Virus record (IMG/VR): IMGVR_UViG_3300043468_001414
Coordinates: 1-64,000 of that record
Strand: one strand, 5' to 3'
Origin: a virus
DNA: 64,000 nt
The translations under genes were made by a program, and so were the position numbers. The notes under the pieces are model-generated. The model had not been told where the DNA came from. It saw only the letters and a list, made by a program, of their open reading frames with translations, and searched no databases. Within the stretch, counting starts at the first letter, position 1. Each line of letters begins with the position of its first letter. Below, one piece after another: positions 15,207 to 22,404 of this stretch.

Positions 15207-16517
15207 ATGGCAGACCTCAAAGAATTTTTCGCTCCCTTCGTTACCCAGAAGGTCGATCCAGCCAATGGGATTATCTACGGCGTCTCGGTGATCACCTCGG
15301 GCATCAAAGCCCGCGGGCATGATCTCGAAGTCGATAGCACCACCCTATCTCAAATTAAAGAATGTGCCGAAAAGCTCGGCACGGTTCCCGTGAAGTGGAA
15401 TCACCGCACCGGCGCGGATGCCGTGGCGGGGTATCTGGAAAATTTCCGCATCGAGGGCGGCAAACTCCTCGGCGATTGGCACCTTCTCAAAAGCCACTCG
15501 CAATTCGGCCAAGCGATCGAAATGGCCGAGCGCATGCCCCGCAATGTGGGCCTTTCCGCCGCCTTCATGGGCGAGGACGAAATGAGCGGCGGCGTCAAAA
15601 AGGCGCGCTGCTCAGAACTCATTTCCGTGGATCTCGTGGCGCAACCCGCCGCGAATCCTAACGGCCTCTTCGAGGCGAAGATGCCAGAGCAGTCCACGGA
15701 ACTCGCCTCGCAAGTTGACACAATAACCACAAACCGTATGGATCAAAATACCAACACAAACACCAACGCAGTGGCGGATGAGCCCTCCTTGAAGGATGTT
15801 CTCGCGGCCCTGAATCAACTCTCTGAGCAGGTCACTGCCCAGCAAGAGACTATCGCCGCCCTGCAAGGTGCGGAAAACAATGAGGCCGAGGATATCTCGA
15901 TCGAGGAGATCATGGATCTCACCGACGAAGACATCTTTGCGCTTCTCCAAGCCGGTGAAATTTCCGAAGAGGACGCCGCTGGGATCAAAGCCTACCAAGC
16001 CGAAGTCGTTGCCGCCAACGAGGCCGAGCAATCTGAAGGCCAAGGCGAAGACGAGCCAGCCGAAGGCGAACTCGCTGGCATTGGCGCCGGTTCGGATAGC
16101 TCCTCCACAGGATCTTCCGCCGAACTCTCCGCGCTTCAAAAACAAGTCAAGGAACTCAGCGCCCGTTTCGAGCGCGAAGACGCCGCGACTGAAAATGCCG
16201 AGATCGAACACTATTTCGCAACCATCGAGGGCAACCTCACCACCCTCGCCCAGGAGAAAGCTGCGCTCACCGAGTTCAGCGAGAAACTCCAAGCCGAGAA
16301 CGAGGCTCTCCGTCACGCCGTGAAAACTGGCACCCGCCCGCTGGCATTCAGCGCCGAGGGCCGCGCCACCACTGGCAGCCATGGCGAACTCCATGAGTTC
16401 GATAGCCGCGTGAAGAACCACACCGAATCGGGCAAGACCCGCGCACAAGCCGTGATGCTCGCCCACAAAGAAAATCCGGAAGCCCACCAAGATTGGATCC
16501 GGCAGCAAAGCAAATAA
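15207..16517 (+). CDS. Prohead protease with C-terminal scaffold domain
   Basis: 436 residues. The N-terminal 160 follow the prohead serine protease fold: KWNH (H66), GLSAAF (S117), then ELISVDLVAQPAANPNGLF, the usual ending of the protease domain. Residues 178-436 are acidic, Gln/Glu-rich and coiled-coil prone, as expected for scaffolding. Such proteins template the procapsid and then digest the scaffold. GTTGAC (15184-15189) lies 17 nt before ATG 15207. VKELSARFERE (about 314-324) in the scaffold part is similar to the LRELAARSER peptide of the presumed cargo proteins. Confidence 0.8.
   Translation: MADLKEFFAPFVTQKVDPANGIIYGVSVITSGIKARGHDLEVDSTTLSQIKECAEKLGTVPVKWNHRTGADAVAGYLENFRIEGGKLLGDWHLLKSHSQFGQAIEMAERMPRNVGLSAAFMGEDEMSGGVKKARCSELISVDLVAQPAANPNGLFEAKMPEQSTELASQVDTITTNRMDQNTNTNTNAVADEPSLKDVLAALNQLSEQVTAQQETIAALQGAENNEAEDISIEEIMDLTDEDIFALLQAGEISEEDAAGIKAYQAEVVAANEAEQSEGQGEDEPAEGELAGIGAGSDSSSTGSSAELSALQKQVKELSARFEREDAATENAEIEHYFATIEGNLTTLAQEKAALTEFSEKLQAENEALRHAVKTGTRPLAFSAEGRATTGSHGELHEFDSRVKNHTESGKTRAQAVMLAHKENPEAHQDWIRQQSK
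15715..15740 (+). promoter_or_regulatory. Internal GTTGAC motif and in-frame ATG
   Basis: TTGAC at 15715-15719 is followed after 18 nt by ATG 15738, which is in frame with the protease gene (codon 178). The same spacing precedes many true gene starts here, so this probably marks a second initiation site inside the gene. Confidence 0.65.
15738..16517 (+). CDS. Nested scaffold protein (259 aa) within the protease gene
   Basis: In-frame initiation at ATG 15738 would give the C-terminal 259 residues alone: an Asn/Thr-rich start, then an acidic coiled-coil scaffold. The boundary falls just after the protease domain ends. This copies the lambda C/Nu3 arrangement, in which the scaffold is made from an internal start. 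Support is positional (the GTTGAC motif and the domain boundary); expression is not shown. Confidence 0.6.
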   Translation: MDQNTNTNTNAVADEPSLKDVLAALNQLSEQVTAQQETIAALQGAENNEAEDISIEEIMDLTDEDIFALLQAGEISEEDAAGIKAYQAEVVAANEAEQSEGQGEDEPAEGELAGIGAGSDSSSTGSSAELSALQKQVKELSARFEREDAATENAEIEHYFATIEGNLTTLAQEKAALTEFSEKLQAENEALRHAVKTGTRPLAFSAEGRATTGSHGELHEFDSRVKNHTESGKTRAQAVMLAHKENPEAHQDWIRQQSK

Positions 16518-16536
16518 TTACCAAGGATAATAATAT

Positions 16537-16905
16537 ATGAACTTCAATACTGTTGTTTCACTTCCAGCGGCTGCGGATTTTAGCGCCGTCGAAAACGCCT
16601 CCGTCAAATTCACATCTGCGGGCGTCGAGCTTGCGGGAGCTTCTGATCGAGTTATCGGAACCGTCATTCGCGCCGCCGCCCAGCCTTTTGTGGTTGGCAA
16701 GGCCTGCGACGTCTTCCTTCGCGGCAATGGTTTCCATTATGTCCGCGTTGGCAATGCCACAGCGATCGCGATCGGCGACGAGCTGGAGCAAGCCGCCGGC
16801 GGCTTGTATGTCAAGAAAACCACCGGCGCCGCTGCTGCCCTCGCCATCGAGGCGGCTCCCGCCAACAGCAATGGAGGCGGCCAAATCCGCGCCATCCTGC
16901 TCTAA
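16537..16905 (+). CDS. Head decoration protein, DUF2190-like
   Basis: 122 residues, Ala/Gly-rich and beta-rich, lying between the scaffold and major capsid genes, where decoration proteins usually lie. The layout (an N-terminal strand, ASDRVIGTV, KACDVFLRGNGFHYV, IGDELEQA, a C-terminal IRAILL) resembles the DUF2190 capsid decoration family. ATG 16537 follows AAGGA. Likely a trimeric capsid-stabilising protein. Confidence 0.65.
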   Translation: MNFNTVVSLPAAADFSAVENASVKFTSAGVELAGASDRVIGTVIRAAAQPFVVGKACDVFLRGNGFHYVRVGNATAIAIGDELEQAAGGLYVKKTTGAAAALAIEAAPANSNGGGQIRAILL

Positions 16906-16935
16906 AACAAATCACAATTAAATAGATAAACCAAT

Positions 16936-17895
16936 ATGGCTTACAATACCACAGATTCCGTTCCACGGCAGGACATCAGCACTCTCCTGATGGAGGCCGT
17001 GCACCAAGAAAAACACTACATCGCTCCGATGCTTCTGCCGATCTACGGCAGCGAGCGCGAAGTGGGTCGCTATCCGAAATTCACCATCGGCAAGGGCGAA
17101 CTCCTCAAGCGCGAGAGCCAAAAGCGCGGCGCTACCGGCACCTACAACGAGTCCGATGAGGTCTTCGAGTGGGACAACTATCAGACCGTCGAATACGGCC
17201 ACGAGAAGCGCATCGATGATGTCGTCCGCAAGCAAATGCGCGACTTCTTCGACGCCGAAATGGTGACAGCGAAATTCTGCTCAAACAAATTGATGCTGGA
17301 TTACGAGATCGAGGCCGCTAACGCGCTCTTGAATCCGACCACCTTCACAGCTTCGGCTGCGAGCACCGCCTACACCGAGGCAAACCTCGACACGATGGAT
17401 GTGCCTGCGGACATCAACGCCACCATCGAGCAACTCACCCTCTTGGGCGAGGAGCCCAACACGATGGTTTTGAGCCTTCCTCTCTTCAACCGCCTCAAGC
17501 GCTCGAAGAAACTCCAGACCTACCTGTATGGTCACTTGAACACCACCCAAGGCGGCTCCAATATCACCTCGGAGATTATTGCGGCTTCCTTCGGTATCGC
17601 CAATGTGATCGTGGCTAAGAAGAGCTACGACAGCGGCATCAAAGGCAAGACCAGCGTTGGCCCCGTATGGAGCAACAACTACATCTGGATCGGCGATGTC
17701 CAAGGCGGCGACTTCATGAACGGCGGCGCAGGCCGCACGATCATCTGGGATGCCGACTCCGAAGGCGGTCTCTTCACCTCGGATCAATACCGCGACGAAG
17801 CTCGCCGCGGCGACAAGATCCGTGTTCGCTCGAACCGCACCATCAAGGTCATCAACCAAAATTCGGCCCGTCTCATCACGACGAACTGGGCCTAA
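16936..17895 (+). CDS. Major capsid protein
   Basis: 319 residues. The order protease/scaffold, decoration, this gene, terminator is diagnostic for the major capsid protein. The sequence has an N-terminal arm, a central helix with FDAEMVTAKF and a C-terminal segment with FTSDQYRDEARRGDKIRVRS, as in encapsulin/gpE-type HK97-fold shells. No long delta domain is present, in keeping with a separate scaffold. It has no GTTGAC and no strong Shine-Dalgarno; the leader AAATAGATAAACCAAT is AT-rich. Assembles the icosahedral shell. Confidence 0.8.
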   Translation: MAYNTTDSVPRQDISTLLMEAVHQEKHYIAPMLLPIYGSEREVGRYPKFTIGKGELLKRESQKRGATGTYNESDEVFEWDNYQTVEYGHEKRIDDVVRKQMRDFFDAEMVTAKFCSNKLMLDYEIEAANALLNPTTFTASAASTAYTEANLDTMDVPADINATIEQLTLLGEEPNTMVLSLPLFNRLKRSKKLQTYLYGHLNTTQGGSNITSEIIAASFGIANVIVAKKSYDSGIKGKTSVGPVWSNNYIWIGDVQGGDFMNGGAGRTIIWDADSEGGLFTSDQYRDEARRGDKIRVRSNRTIKVINQNSARLITTNWA

Positions 17896-17896
17896 T

Positions 17897-17950
17897 CGGG
17901 AGAGGGGGGCCGTTTAGCCGGGCTGCGGCGGCTCCCCTCCCAACCTTTTT
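17897..17950 (+). terminator. Probable terminator after the capsid gene
   Basis: A GC-rich imperfect stem (GGGAGAGGGGGGCC against GGCTCCCCTCCC) is followed by AACCTTTTT. It separates the capsid gene from the tRNA gene. Confidence 0.55.
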
Positions 17951-17953
17951 GAA

Positions 17954-18027
17954 TGCAGGATAGAGAAACGGTATCTCACGAGGCCCATAACCTTGGGTTC
18001 CGGGTTCAACTCCCGGTCCTGCTACCA
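17954..18027 (+). tRNA. tRNA-Met (CAT), initiator-like, with C33
   Basis: A full cloverleaf of 74 nt with encoded CCA. The acceptor is TGCAGGA/TCCTGCT, with a T1-T72 mismatch and six pairs. The D-stem is GAGA/TCTC with a 7-nt loop holding GG. The anticodon stem is CGAGG/CCTTG, loop CCCATAA, anticodon CAT at 17986-17988. The T-arm is CCGGG-TTCAACT-CCCGG and the discriminator is A. Bacterial initiator hallmarks present: unpaired 1-72, an A11-U24 pair and two of the three G-C pairs of the anticodon stem. Position 33 is C, not the near-universal U; C33 is known from vertebrate initiator tRNA. Elongator Met or lysidine-Ile cannot be ruled out. Confidence 0.85.
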
Positions 18028-18082
18028 TTTACCACCACCACGAACCGCTGGCAGACCGGTCCCAAAGTCTGCCAATTTTTTT

Positions 18083-18871
18083 ATGACTGTTAAACAATCT
18101 GACGCAGATCAGCTGCAGAAGCAAAAAAATGCAAAAATGGCTATGCTTCGTTACCAAGCCAGCAAGTCGATCGATGCCCAAGGAGACAAGATGACGATGC
18201 CTGGTCTGGCTTTGGGGGCTCTGACTGGTGCGGCGATCGGATCTAGAAAGGGTGGAGTGTTGCCGGTGGCTGCTGTGGGTGGCGCGTTGGGAATGCTTGG
18301 GCTCCGCATGGCTGGTAAGGCAGATGAAAGAAATCGACTGAACAACTTGGCTAAAGATATGAAAAAAACAAACCTACAAGCACTTAAACCTGCGCTTCGC
18401 GAACTCGCGGCTCGCTCGGAACAACTCAAGGAATTCGCCATGGTGCGCGACGCCAGTGGCCGTTATGTCGAAGTCGAAGAAGATGGATTTCCCGTCGGCG
18501 CGGCTGTAAAGGCAGGTGCGGGCGCGGCTGCTCTCGGCGGCGCAGGCTACGGAGCTTACAGAGGGCATCAAGCAATCATGGGGAAATTCGGCACTTTCGG
18601 TCCTATGGAGGCGGGTAAAAACCGCTATGTCGAGGCTTACAAAGGTGCTGGAGCCGCTGGGTTCGGGGCCGTTAAAGCTGGTGGCCAAGCTGGCTGGGAC
18701 TCTTTAAAAAATGCTGGACAAGGAGCGATGAACTCCTCTCAGACTGCCGTTCAGAGCGGAGTGAACTCCGCTAAGACGGCTGCTCAATCGGGATTGAATA
18801 CCGCTAAAAAATCCGGATTTGGAAGAAGGCTGCGCGCCGGATTGCTCGGGGCTGCTCGCTGGATGAAATAA
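18083..18871 (+). CDS. LRELA-motif glycine-zipper protein (262 aa)
   Basis: The start is placed at ATG 18083, because the upstream in-frame TTG at 17993 lies inside the tRNA. Two glycine-zipper hydrophobic regions (about 38-78 and 137-160) flank a consensus peptide LRELAARSEQLKEFA (105-119). The C-terminal part has a run of AGQ/SAKTAAQSG-like 11-residue-type amphipathic repeats. It is the same type as the giant proteins upstream but a single module, so it may be their stand-alone paralogue and an internal, membrane-active virion protein. Confidence 0.6.
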   Translation: MTVKQSDADQLQKQKNAKMAMLRYQASKSIDAQGDKMTMPGLALGALTGAAIGSRKGGVLPVAAVGGALGMLGLRMAGKADERNRLNNLAKDMKKTNLQALKPALRELAARSEQLKEFAMVRDASGRYVEVEEDGFPVGAAVKAGAGAAALGGAGYGAYRGHQAIMGKFGTFGPMEAGKNRYVEAYKGAGAAGFGAVKAGGQAGWDSLKNAGQGAMNSSQTAVQSGVNSAKTAAQSGLNTAKKSGFGRRLRAGLLGAARWMK

Positions 18872-18888
18872 TAAGTCTGCCTCTCTTT

Positions 18889-19416
18889 ATGATTAACCAC
18901 AAGCTCGCTTTGGGAATGGGGCGCCTCGGTGACGGCGGCCCTATGGATAAGCTCATGAAGGCGTGGGCTAATTCAAAAATTCGTCCTTCTGCCTCTACAT
19001 TGAAAGCTGCCCAAAAGCTGCCTAATAGTTATCCTCAAAAGAAAGCGGCTTTGAGAGGAGTTATCTCGCGCGACGAGATTGCAGATCTTTTGCGGAACGC
19101 GAGGTCTGAGAAGGATTTCTCAGCCAACCTCAAACTCCAACTCCGTGAACTCGCCGCCCGCTCCGAGCGGGTGGTGGAATTTGCGGGCGGGTATGTGAAT
19201 ACAAGCCAGGGTGTGTTGAACGAATCCGGCGCGGGAGGGCATTTCAATCGAAATGCCGGAGCTTACTACGGCACCCTTTTGTTTCCCGGTGTTGGCACAG
19301 CGATCGGGGCGCTCATCGATCTGAACCGCCGGAAAAAGAATCGCATCTACACCGAAGAGGAAAACCCGATTTCCGATAGAACAGCAGCAAGCTTGGCGCG
19401 GGGATTTTCAAAATGA
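18889..19416 (+). CDS. LRELA-motif protein (175 aa)
   Basis: Residues 77-99 carry the longest copy of the recurrent peptide: FSANLKLQ, then LRELAARSERVVEFA. A short hydrophobic stretch (TLLFPGVGTAIGALI, 129-143) follows. The N-terminus is basic. Its stop overlaps ATG 19413, so it is coupled to another protein with the same peptide. Not recognised otherwise; probably part of the internal-protein set. Confidence 0.55.
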   Translation: MINHKLALGMGRLGDGGPMDKLMKAWANSKIRPSASTLKAAQKLPNSYPQKKAALRGVISRDEIADLLRNARSEKDFSANLKLQLRELAARSERVVEFAGGYVNTSQGVLNESGAGGHFNRNAGAYYGTLLFPGVGTAIGALIDLNRRKKNRIYTEEENPISDRTAASLARGFSK

Positions 19417-19988
19417 GTTCTTTGCGTGAATTTTCCTCGGCAATCATGCAGAAGCATCTCCTTCGGGCCAAGCTTCGCCAATTGGTGAATAAGGCGCGGG
19501 TCTATGGACGCACTCCGGAGAATGTGGGAGAGATTAAAAAGGGCTGGGGCGCATACGATGCCATGAAAGCGCGAGCTTTCGCCGCTCAAGTCGCCGCTCT
19601 TCGTGAACTCGCCGCCCGCTCCGCGCGGGTGGTGGAGCTGGCTCGCGGGGATTATGTAATCAAGCACATGAAGTTGAATCCAGGCGCGTGGCGTGGAGCG
19701 ACCGACACAAAAAGAGCGGCTCAAGGGAAATTTAGCCAGCGGATGACAGAAGCTATTCAAGACGTTTTAGACGACAAGAGAAAGTTACCATTCTCCGTAA
19801 GTAACAATCGGGGCTCGGTTGCTGCTGATTATGCTAAACAGGCCAGAGATGAGATGGCTATGTCAAGAAAGGAGATTGCTTGGTGGCTAAGAAGTCAAAG
19901 AGAGGCCGCTCAAGGTCGATCTTTCCGGCCATTCAGCGATCATCTTTATCACGCGCGAGAGCGCGGCTCGAGGTCGCAAATGTTTTAA
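19413..19988 (+). CDS. LRELA-motif protein (191 aa)
   Basis: ATG 19413 overlaps the previous stop. It has an N-terminal MSSLREFSSA, and the main peptide LRELAARSARVVELARGDYV at 63-82. This copy joins the LRELAARS motif to LARGDY, the motif that opens the duplicated 285-residue protein at 4615, showing that the two motif types belong to one module family. The remainder is basic and unrecognised. Confidence 0.55.
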   Translation: MSSLREFSSAIMQKHLLRAKLRQLVNKARVYGRTPENVGEIKKGWGAYDAMKARAFAAQVAALRELAARSARVVELARGDYVIKHMKLNPGAWRGATDTKRAAQGKFSQRMTEAIQDVLDDKRKLPFSVSNNRGSVAADYAKQARDEMAMSRKEIAWWLRSQREAAQGRSFRPFSDHLYHARERGSRSQMF

Positions 19989-20046
19989 CAAAATTTTAGT
20001 AGGCATGGGCATGGCAGGCAAGCCGTGAGTGCCATGGAGGAGGTTT

Positions 20047-20068
20047 TTTCAAGGATGCGTCCTTGAAA
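20047..20068. other. Perfect 9-bp hairpin in the intergenic region
   Basis: TTTCAAGGA and TCCTTGAAA flank the loop TGCG. No T-run follows on either strand, so it is not an obvious terminator. It lies in the 185-bp gap before ssb, about 60 bp ahead of the terminator at 20127. Confidence 0.5.
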
Positions 20069-20126
20069 TTCATCCTAAGCGCCGCAAACCGCAGCGGCTC
20101 CTCCGAACCACGGGGCGGAATGAAAG

Positions 20127-20152
20127 CGCCATCTCTCAAGGATGGCGTTTTT
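20127..20152 (+). terminator. Rho-independent terminator upstream of ssb
   Basis: CGCCATC/GATGGCG stem, 7-nt loop TCTCAAG, then TTTTT (20148-20152). GTTGAC of the next gene begins directly after the T-run, so ssb would need its own transcription start or read-through. Confidence 0.7.
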
Positions 20153-20173
20153 GTTGACCATGCGATTGGGGGC

Positions 20174-20578
20174 ATGGCGAATGTAAACAAGGTGATTCTC
20201 ATCGGGAATCTCACGCGGAATGTGGAGGTGAAGTTCACCTCCAAGGGAACGGCGGTGGCCTCGGCCTCTCTGGCGATCAACCGCAGCTACAAGACCGACC
20301 AGGGCGAGAAGCGGGAGGAAACGACTTTTGTGGATGTGGACTTCTGGGGGCGCGTGGCCGAGATCGTGGCGGAATACGCGAAGAAGGGCGATCCGCTCTA
20401 TGTCGAGGGGCGGCTCAAGCAGGAAAGCTGGGAGGAAAAAGAAACCGGCAAAAAGCGCACACGCTTGAAGATTGTGGGCGAAAACATTCAACTCTTAGGC
20501 TCTCGCTCGAAAGCCCCCTCCCCTGCCCCACAGGCAGGGGCGGAAGCAGGGCCATCCGAAGAGACGGAGCCATTTTAA
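20174..20578 (+). CDS. ssb: Single-stranded DNA-binding protein
   Basis: 134 residues. The N-terminus (NKVILIGNLTRNVEVKFT, then ASLAINRSY, FVDVDFWGR, VEGRLKQESW) is a classic bacterial SSB OB-fold, and the acidic end EETEPF matches the partner-binding tail of SSB. It coats single-stranded DNA during replication and recombination. The start is ATG 20174 because it fits the SSB N-terminus and has GTTGAC 15 nt upstream; longer in-frame starts would run through the terminator. An ssb gene between capsid and tail genes is out of its usual functional cluster. Confidence 0.9.
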   Translation: MANVNKVILIGNLTRNVEVKFTSKGTAVASASLAINRSYKTDQGEKREETTFVDVDFWGRVAEIVAEYAKKGDPLYVEGRLKQESWEEKETGKKRTRLKIVGENIQLLGSRSKAPSPAPQAGAEAGPSEETEPF

Positions 20579-20579
20579 T

Positions 20580-20834
20580 ATGCCAAGGATCATTTACACG
20601 ATTTATAACACGAAAGACCTGACTCAAAAGAAGGTCTTGAATGCCATGGGGTATGAGCAGGCGTTGGAGGAGGCTTTACTGGGGTTGGGATTCACTCACT
20701 CCGACATCACGAGGCTTGGAACTGGCGTGGGCGATCTGGAGCTGGCGTTGAGCGATCTGGGCTGGGTGGTCGGCAAGGATGTGGATGCGCCGTATCAAGA
20801 CGAGCACATGATGTCGATGCAGTCGCGGGGTTGA
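20580..20834 (+). CDS. Hypothetical protein (84 aa)
   Basis: Starts at ATG 20580 right after the ssb stop. Mixed alpha/beta, with LNAMGYEQALEEALLGLGFT and GTGVGDLELALSDLG. Not recognised. It ends where the next gene's GTTGAC motif begins. Position suggests a head-tail role or an early protein transcribed with ssb. Confidence 0.55.
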   Translation: MPRIIYTIYNTKDLTQKKVLNAMGYEQALEEALLGLGFTHSDITRLGTGVGDLELALSDLGWVVGKDVDAPYQDEHMMSMQSRG

Positions 20835-20851
20835 CCATCGCGCCGGTGGCG

Positions 20852-21178
20852 ATGGGATTCGAGGATTCAATGGCATTGGCAGATGGCGCCCTTTTCGAGG
20901 AAATGGGCGCCTTGATCACGATCGGCGGGCAGACGATCTCGGCAATCCGGCAGCCCAGCGAGGCGACGAGCATGGCGGCGGACGGGGGGTTTGCAAAGGA
21001 TCAGACGGCGAGGTTTGAGATTTCGATGGAGGACTTCGTGGCGAAGGCGGTGAAACTCGGGCAGAAGGTCGCCCAGGGCGCGGAGCAATGGCGAATCGCC
21101 TCCCTGCGTCACAAGGGCGGCACGATGGAACTGGTCTGCATGGCGACAAGCGGCCAGGGCGGGAGGGCGGAATTTTAA
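20852..21178 (+). CDS. Head-tail joining protein candidate (108 aa)
   Basis: The start is ATG 20852; the TTG at 20831 is part of a GTTGAC motif 16 nt before it. The product is beta-rich (ALITIGGQTISAIRQP, ARFEISMEDF, EQWRIASLRHKGG) and its size and place match the FII-like connector proteins that sit between capsid and tail genes. Family assignment rests on context and length, not a motif. Confidence 0.5.
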   Translation: MGFEDSMALADGALFEEMGALITIGGQTISAIRQPSEATSMAADGGFAKDQTARFEISMEDFVAKAVKLGQKVAQGAEQWRIASLRHKGGTMELVCMATSGQGGRAEF

Positions 21179-21181
21179 TTT

Positions 21182-21598
21182 ATGGATGAGGTCACTGGGC
21201 TTTTGGAGTCGGAGTTGGCGGCGTTGTTCACGCAGGATGCCGTGGTGGATTGCGATGTCTTGCCAGGGGCGGCGGTCGGCGAGCGGCCCGATGAGTATGT
21301 GAGCATCGTGGCGGTGGAGAGCGAGTATCGGGCGATGCGATCCTATATTGTGGAGGTGGAATTTCGGTGCGTTGTGCCGCTGGATGATGCGGGGGCGCTT
21401 GGTAGGGCGAAGCAGAGGCTTCGCCAAGTTACGGATTTTCTTGCGGGAAATGCCTTGCGGCAATCTGGGCAGACTGGCCCGGGGCCGGTGACGCTGGCGT
21501 TGGCTGGATTTGTGATGCGATCCCTTTCGAGTCAAACCGGAGAGCGCAGTCGTGCGGAGATTGCGAGAGTGCGGTTCGGCGTTTCTGTGGTGAGTTGA
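21182..21598 (+). CDS. Tail terminator/completion protein candidate (138 aa)
   Basis: Lies directly after the connector candidate and before the tail-tube candidates, the usual place of tail terminator (gpU-like) proteins. It has an N-terminal helix, then strands (SYIVEVEFRCVVPLDD), a helix (GRAKQRLRQVTDFLAG) and more strands, matching the alpha/beta order of that family. Its stop is inside a GTTGAC motif. Confidence 0.5.
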   Translation: MDEVTGLLESELAALFTQDAVVDCDVLPGAAVGERPDEYVSIVAVESEYRAMRSYIVEVEFRCVVPLDDAGALGRAKQRLRQVTDFLAGNALRQSGQTGPGPVTLALAGFVMRSLSSQTGERSRAEIARVRFGVSVVS

Positions 21599-21628
21599 CA
21601 GCGCAGAGATTGGGAAATGCAGTTTTAA
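21595..21628 (+). promoter_or_regulatory. GTTGAC motif leading to a three-codon mini-ORF
   Basis: TTGAC 21595-21599 is followed after 17 nt by ATG 21617, which reads only ATG CAG TTT TAA. The real gene starts downstream at 21643 with its own Shine-Dalgarno. This is either a relic of the motif or a tiny leader cistron that positions ribosomes. Confidence 0.45.
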
Positions 21629-21642
21629 AAATAGGAGAAATT

Positions 21643-21981
21643 ATGGCACTAAAAGCAGTTCACAATCCAGAGTCCTTTGTGTGGGGGCCAACAGCAACTT
21701 CTGCGGCTGGTCAGGCCGGCGTCACTGGTATCATTTCGACTTCTACTCGAAAGTCTTTCAATAGCGAAGTCGAGCTTGTTGGTGGAGACGGAGAGTTGAT
21801 CGATGTGCTATATTCAGGAGCGGAAAATACGATCACAGAAACTAAGTATGGCGACACTTTTGTTCATGCGATAGGCGGCGGCACTTATGATACTGGAATT
21901 ACTGTAAAGCAATCAATTCAGTATTCCAATGAAGACGCGACAAGAGTGACTGTAGAAAAACTTCAAAAAAACACTGATTAA
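21643..21981 (+). CDS. Tail tube-like protein (112 aa)
   Basis: ATG 21643 follows AGGAG at a good distance. It is a beta-rich small protein with STSTRKSFNSEVELVGGDG, then LIDVLYSGAENTITETKYGD. The pattern DGELIDVL.G..NTI is shared with the next gene, suggesting paralogues. Position between the terminator candidate and the tape measure suggests a tail tube subunit. Confidence 0.5.
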   Translation: MALKAVHNPESFVWGPTATSAAGQAGVTGIISTSTRKSFNSEVELVGGDGELIDVLYSGAENTITETKYGDTFVHAIGGGTYDTGITVKQSIQYSNEDATRVTVEKLQKNTD

Positions 21982-21983
21982 TT

Positions 21984-22337
21984 ATGGCATTTAAATATAT
22001 AACCACTGATGGACAGAACAAAATAGGCGTCCCGGACGCGGATGTCACACAAGCAGGAATTACTGCAATTACGCAAGCTTCCGCAGAAGCTTCTGCAGGG
22101 ACCATTGTTCGTGCGAAAAATGGCGCAGGAGAAATTGTGGGTGTCTTGCTTGGCAAGAAGACGATTAGCATGTCCGTGAGCGGCTACTCGTCTGTTAAGG
22201 AAGGCGCAAAATTAGGAGAGGTCTTAAGGGTCGGAGCGGTTGATGGAATTGTTACTTCGTCATCAATTGAGGCTACCTCAGAAGATTTTACTAAATTCAG
22301 CGCCGAGGGTCGGGCTATTAACGGCGGGGTTGCGTAA
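21984..22337 (+). CDS. Tail tube-like protein, paralogue of the previous gene (117 aa)
   Basis: GAGEIVGVLLGKKTISMSVSGY aligns with the matching region of the gene before it. Ala- and Ser-rich, beta-type. It is followed by a strong terminator, which fits a highly expressed structural unit. Which of the two is the main tube protein cannot be decided from sequence. Confidence 0.5.
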   Translation: MAFKYITTDGQNKIGVPDADVTQAGITAITQASAEASAGTIVRAKNGAGEIVGVLLGKKTISMSVSGYSSVKEGAKLGEVLRVGAVDGIVTSSSIEATSEDFTKFSAEGRAINGGVA

Positions 22338-22356
22338 AGCCGATAGTCTTTAAGAG

Positions 22357-22382
22357 GGCCGCCTTCGGGCGGCCTTTTTTTT
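22357..22382 (+). terminator. Strong rho-independent terminator
   Basis: GGCCGCC-TTCG-GGCGGCC stem-loop with a UUCG tetraloop, then eight T. GTTGAC of the next gene follows at once (22383-22388). Confidence 0.95.
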
Positions 22383-22404
22383 GTTGACGCGCGGAGTTTT
22401 GGAA

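Noticed and set aside
17993-18082. Upstream TTG start for the 262-residue LRELA protein
   Set aside because: It would start inside the tRNA gene and add 30 residues unlike the rest; ATG 18083 is preferred.
20521-20545. CCCTGCC/GGCAGGG hairpin near the ssb 3' end as a terminator
   Set aside because: Inside coding sequence, no T-run; probably only Pro/Ala/Gly codons.
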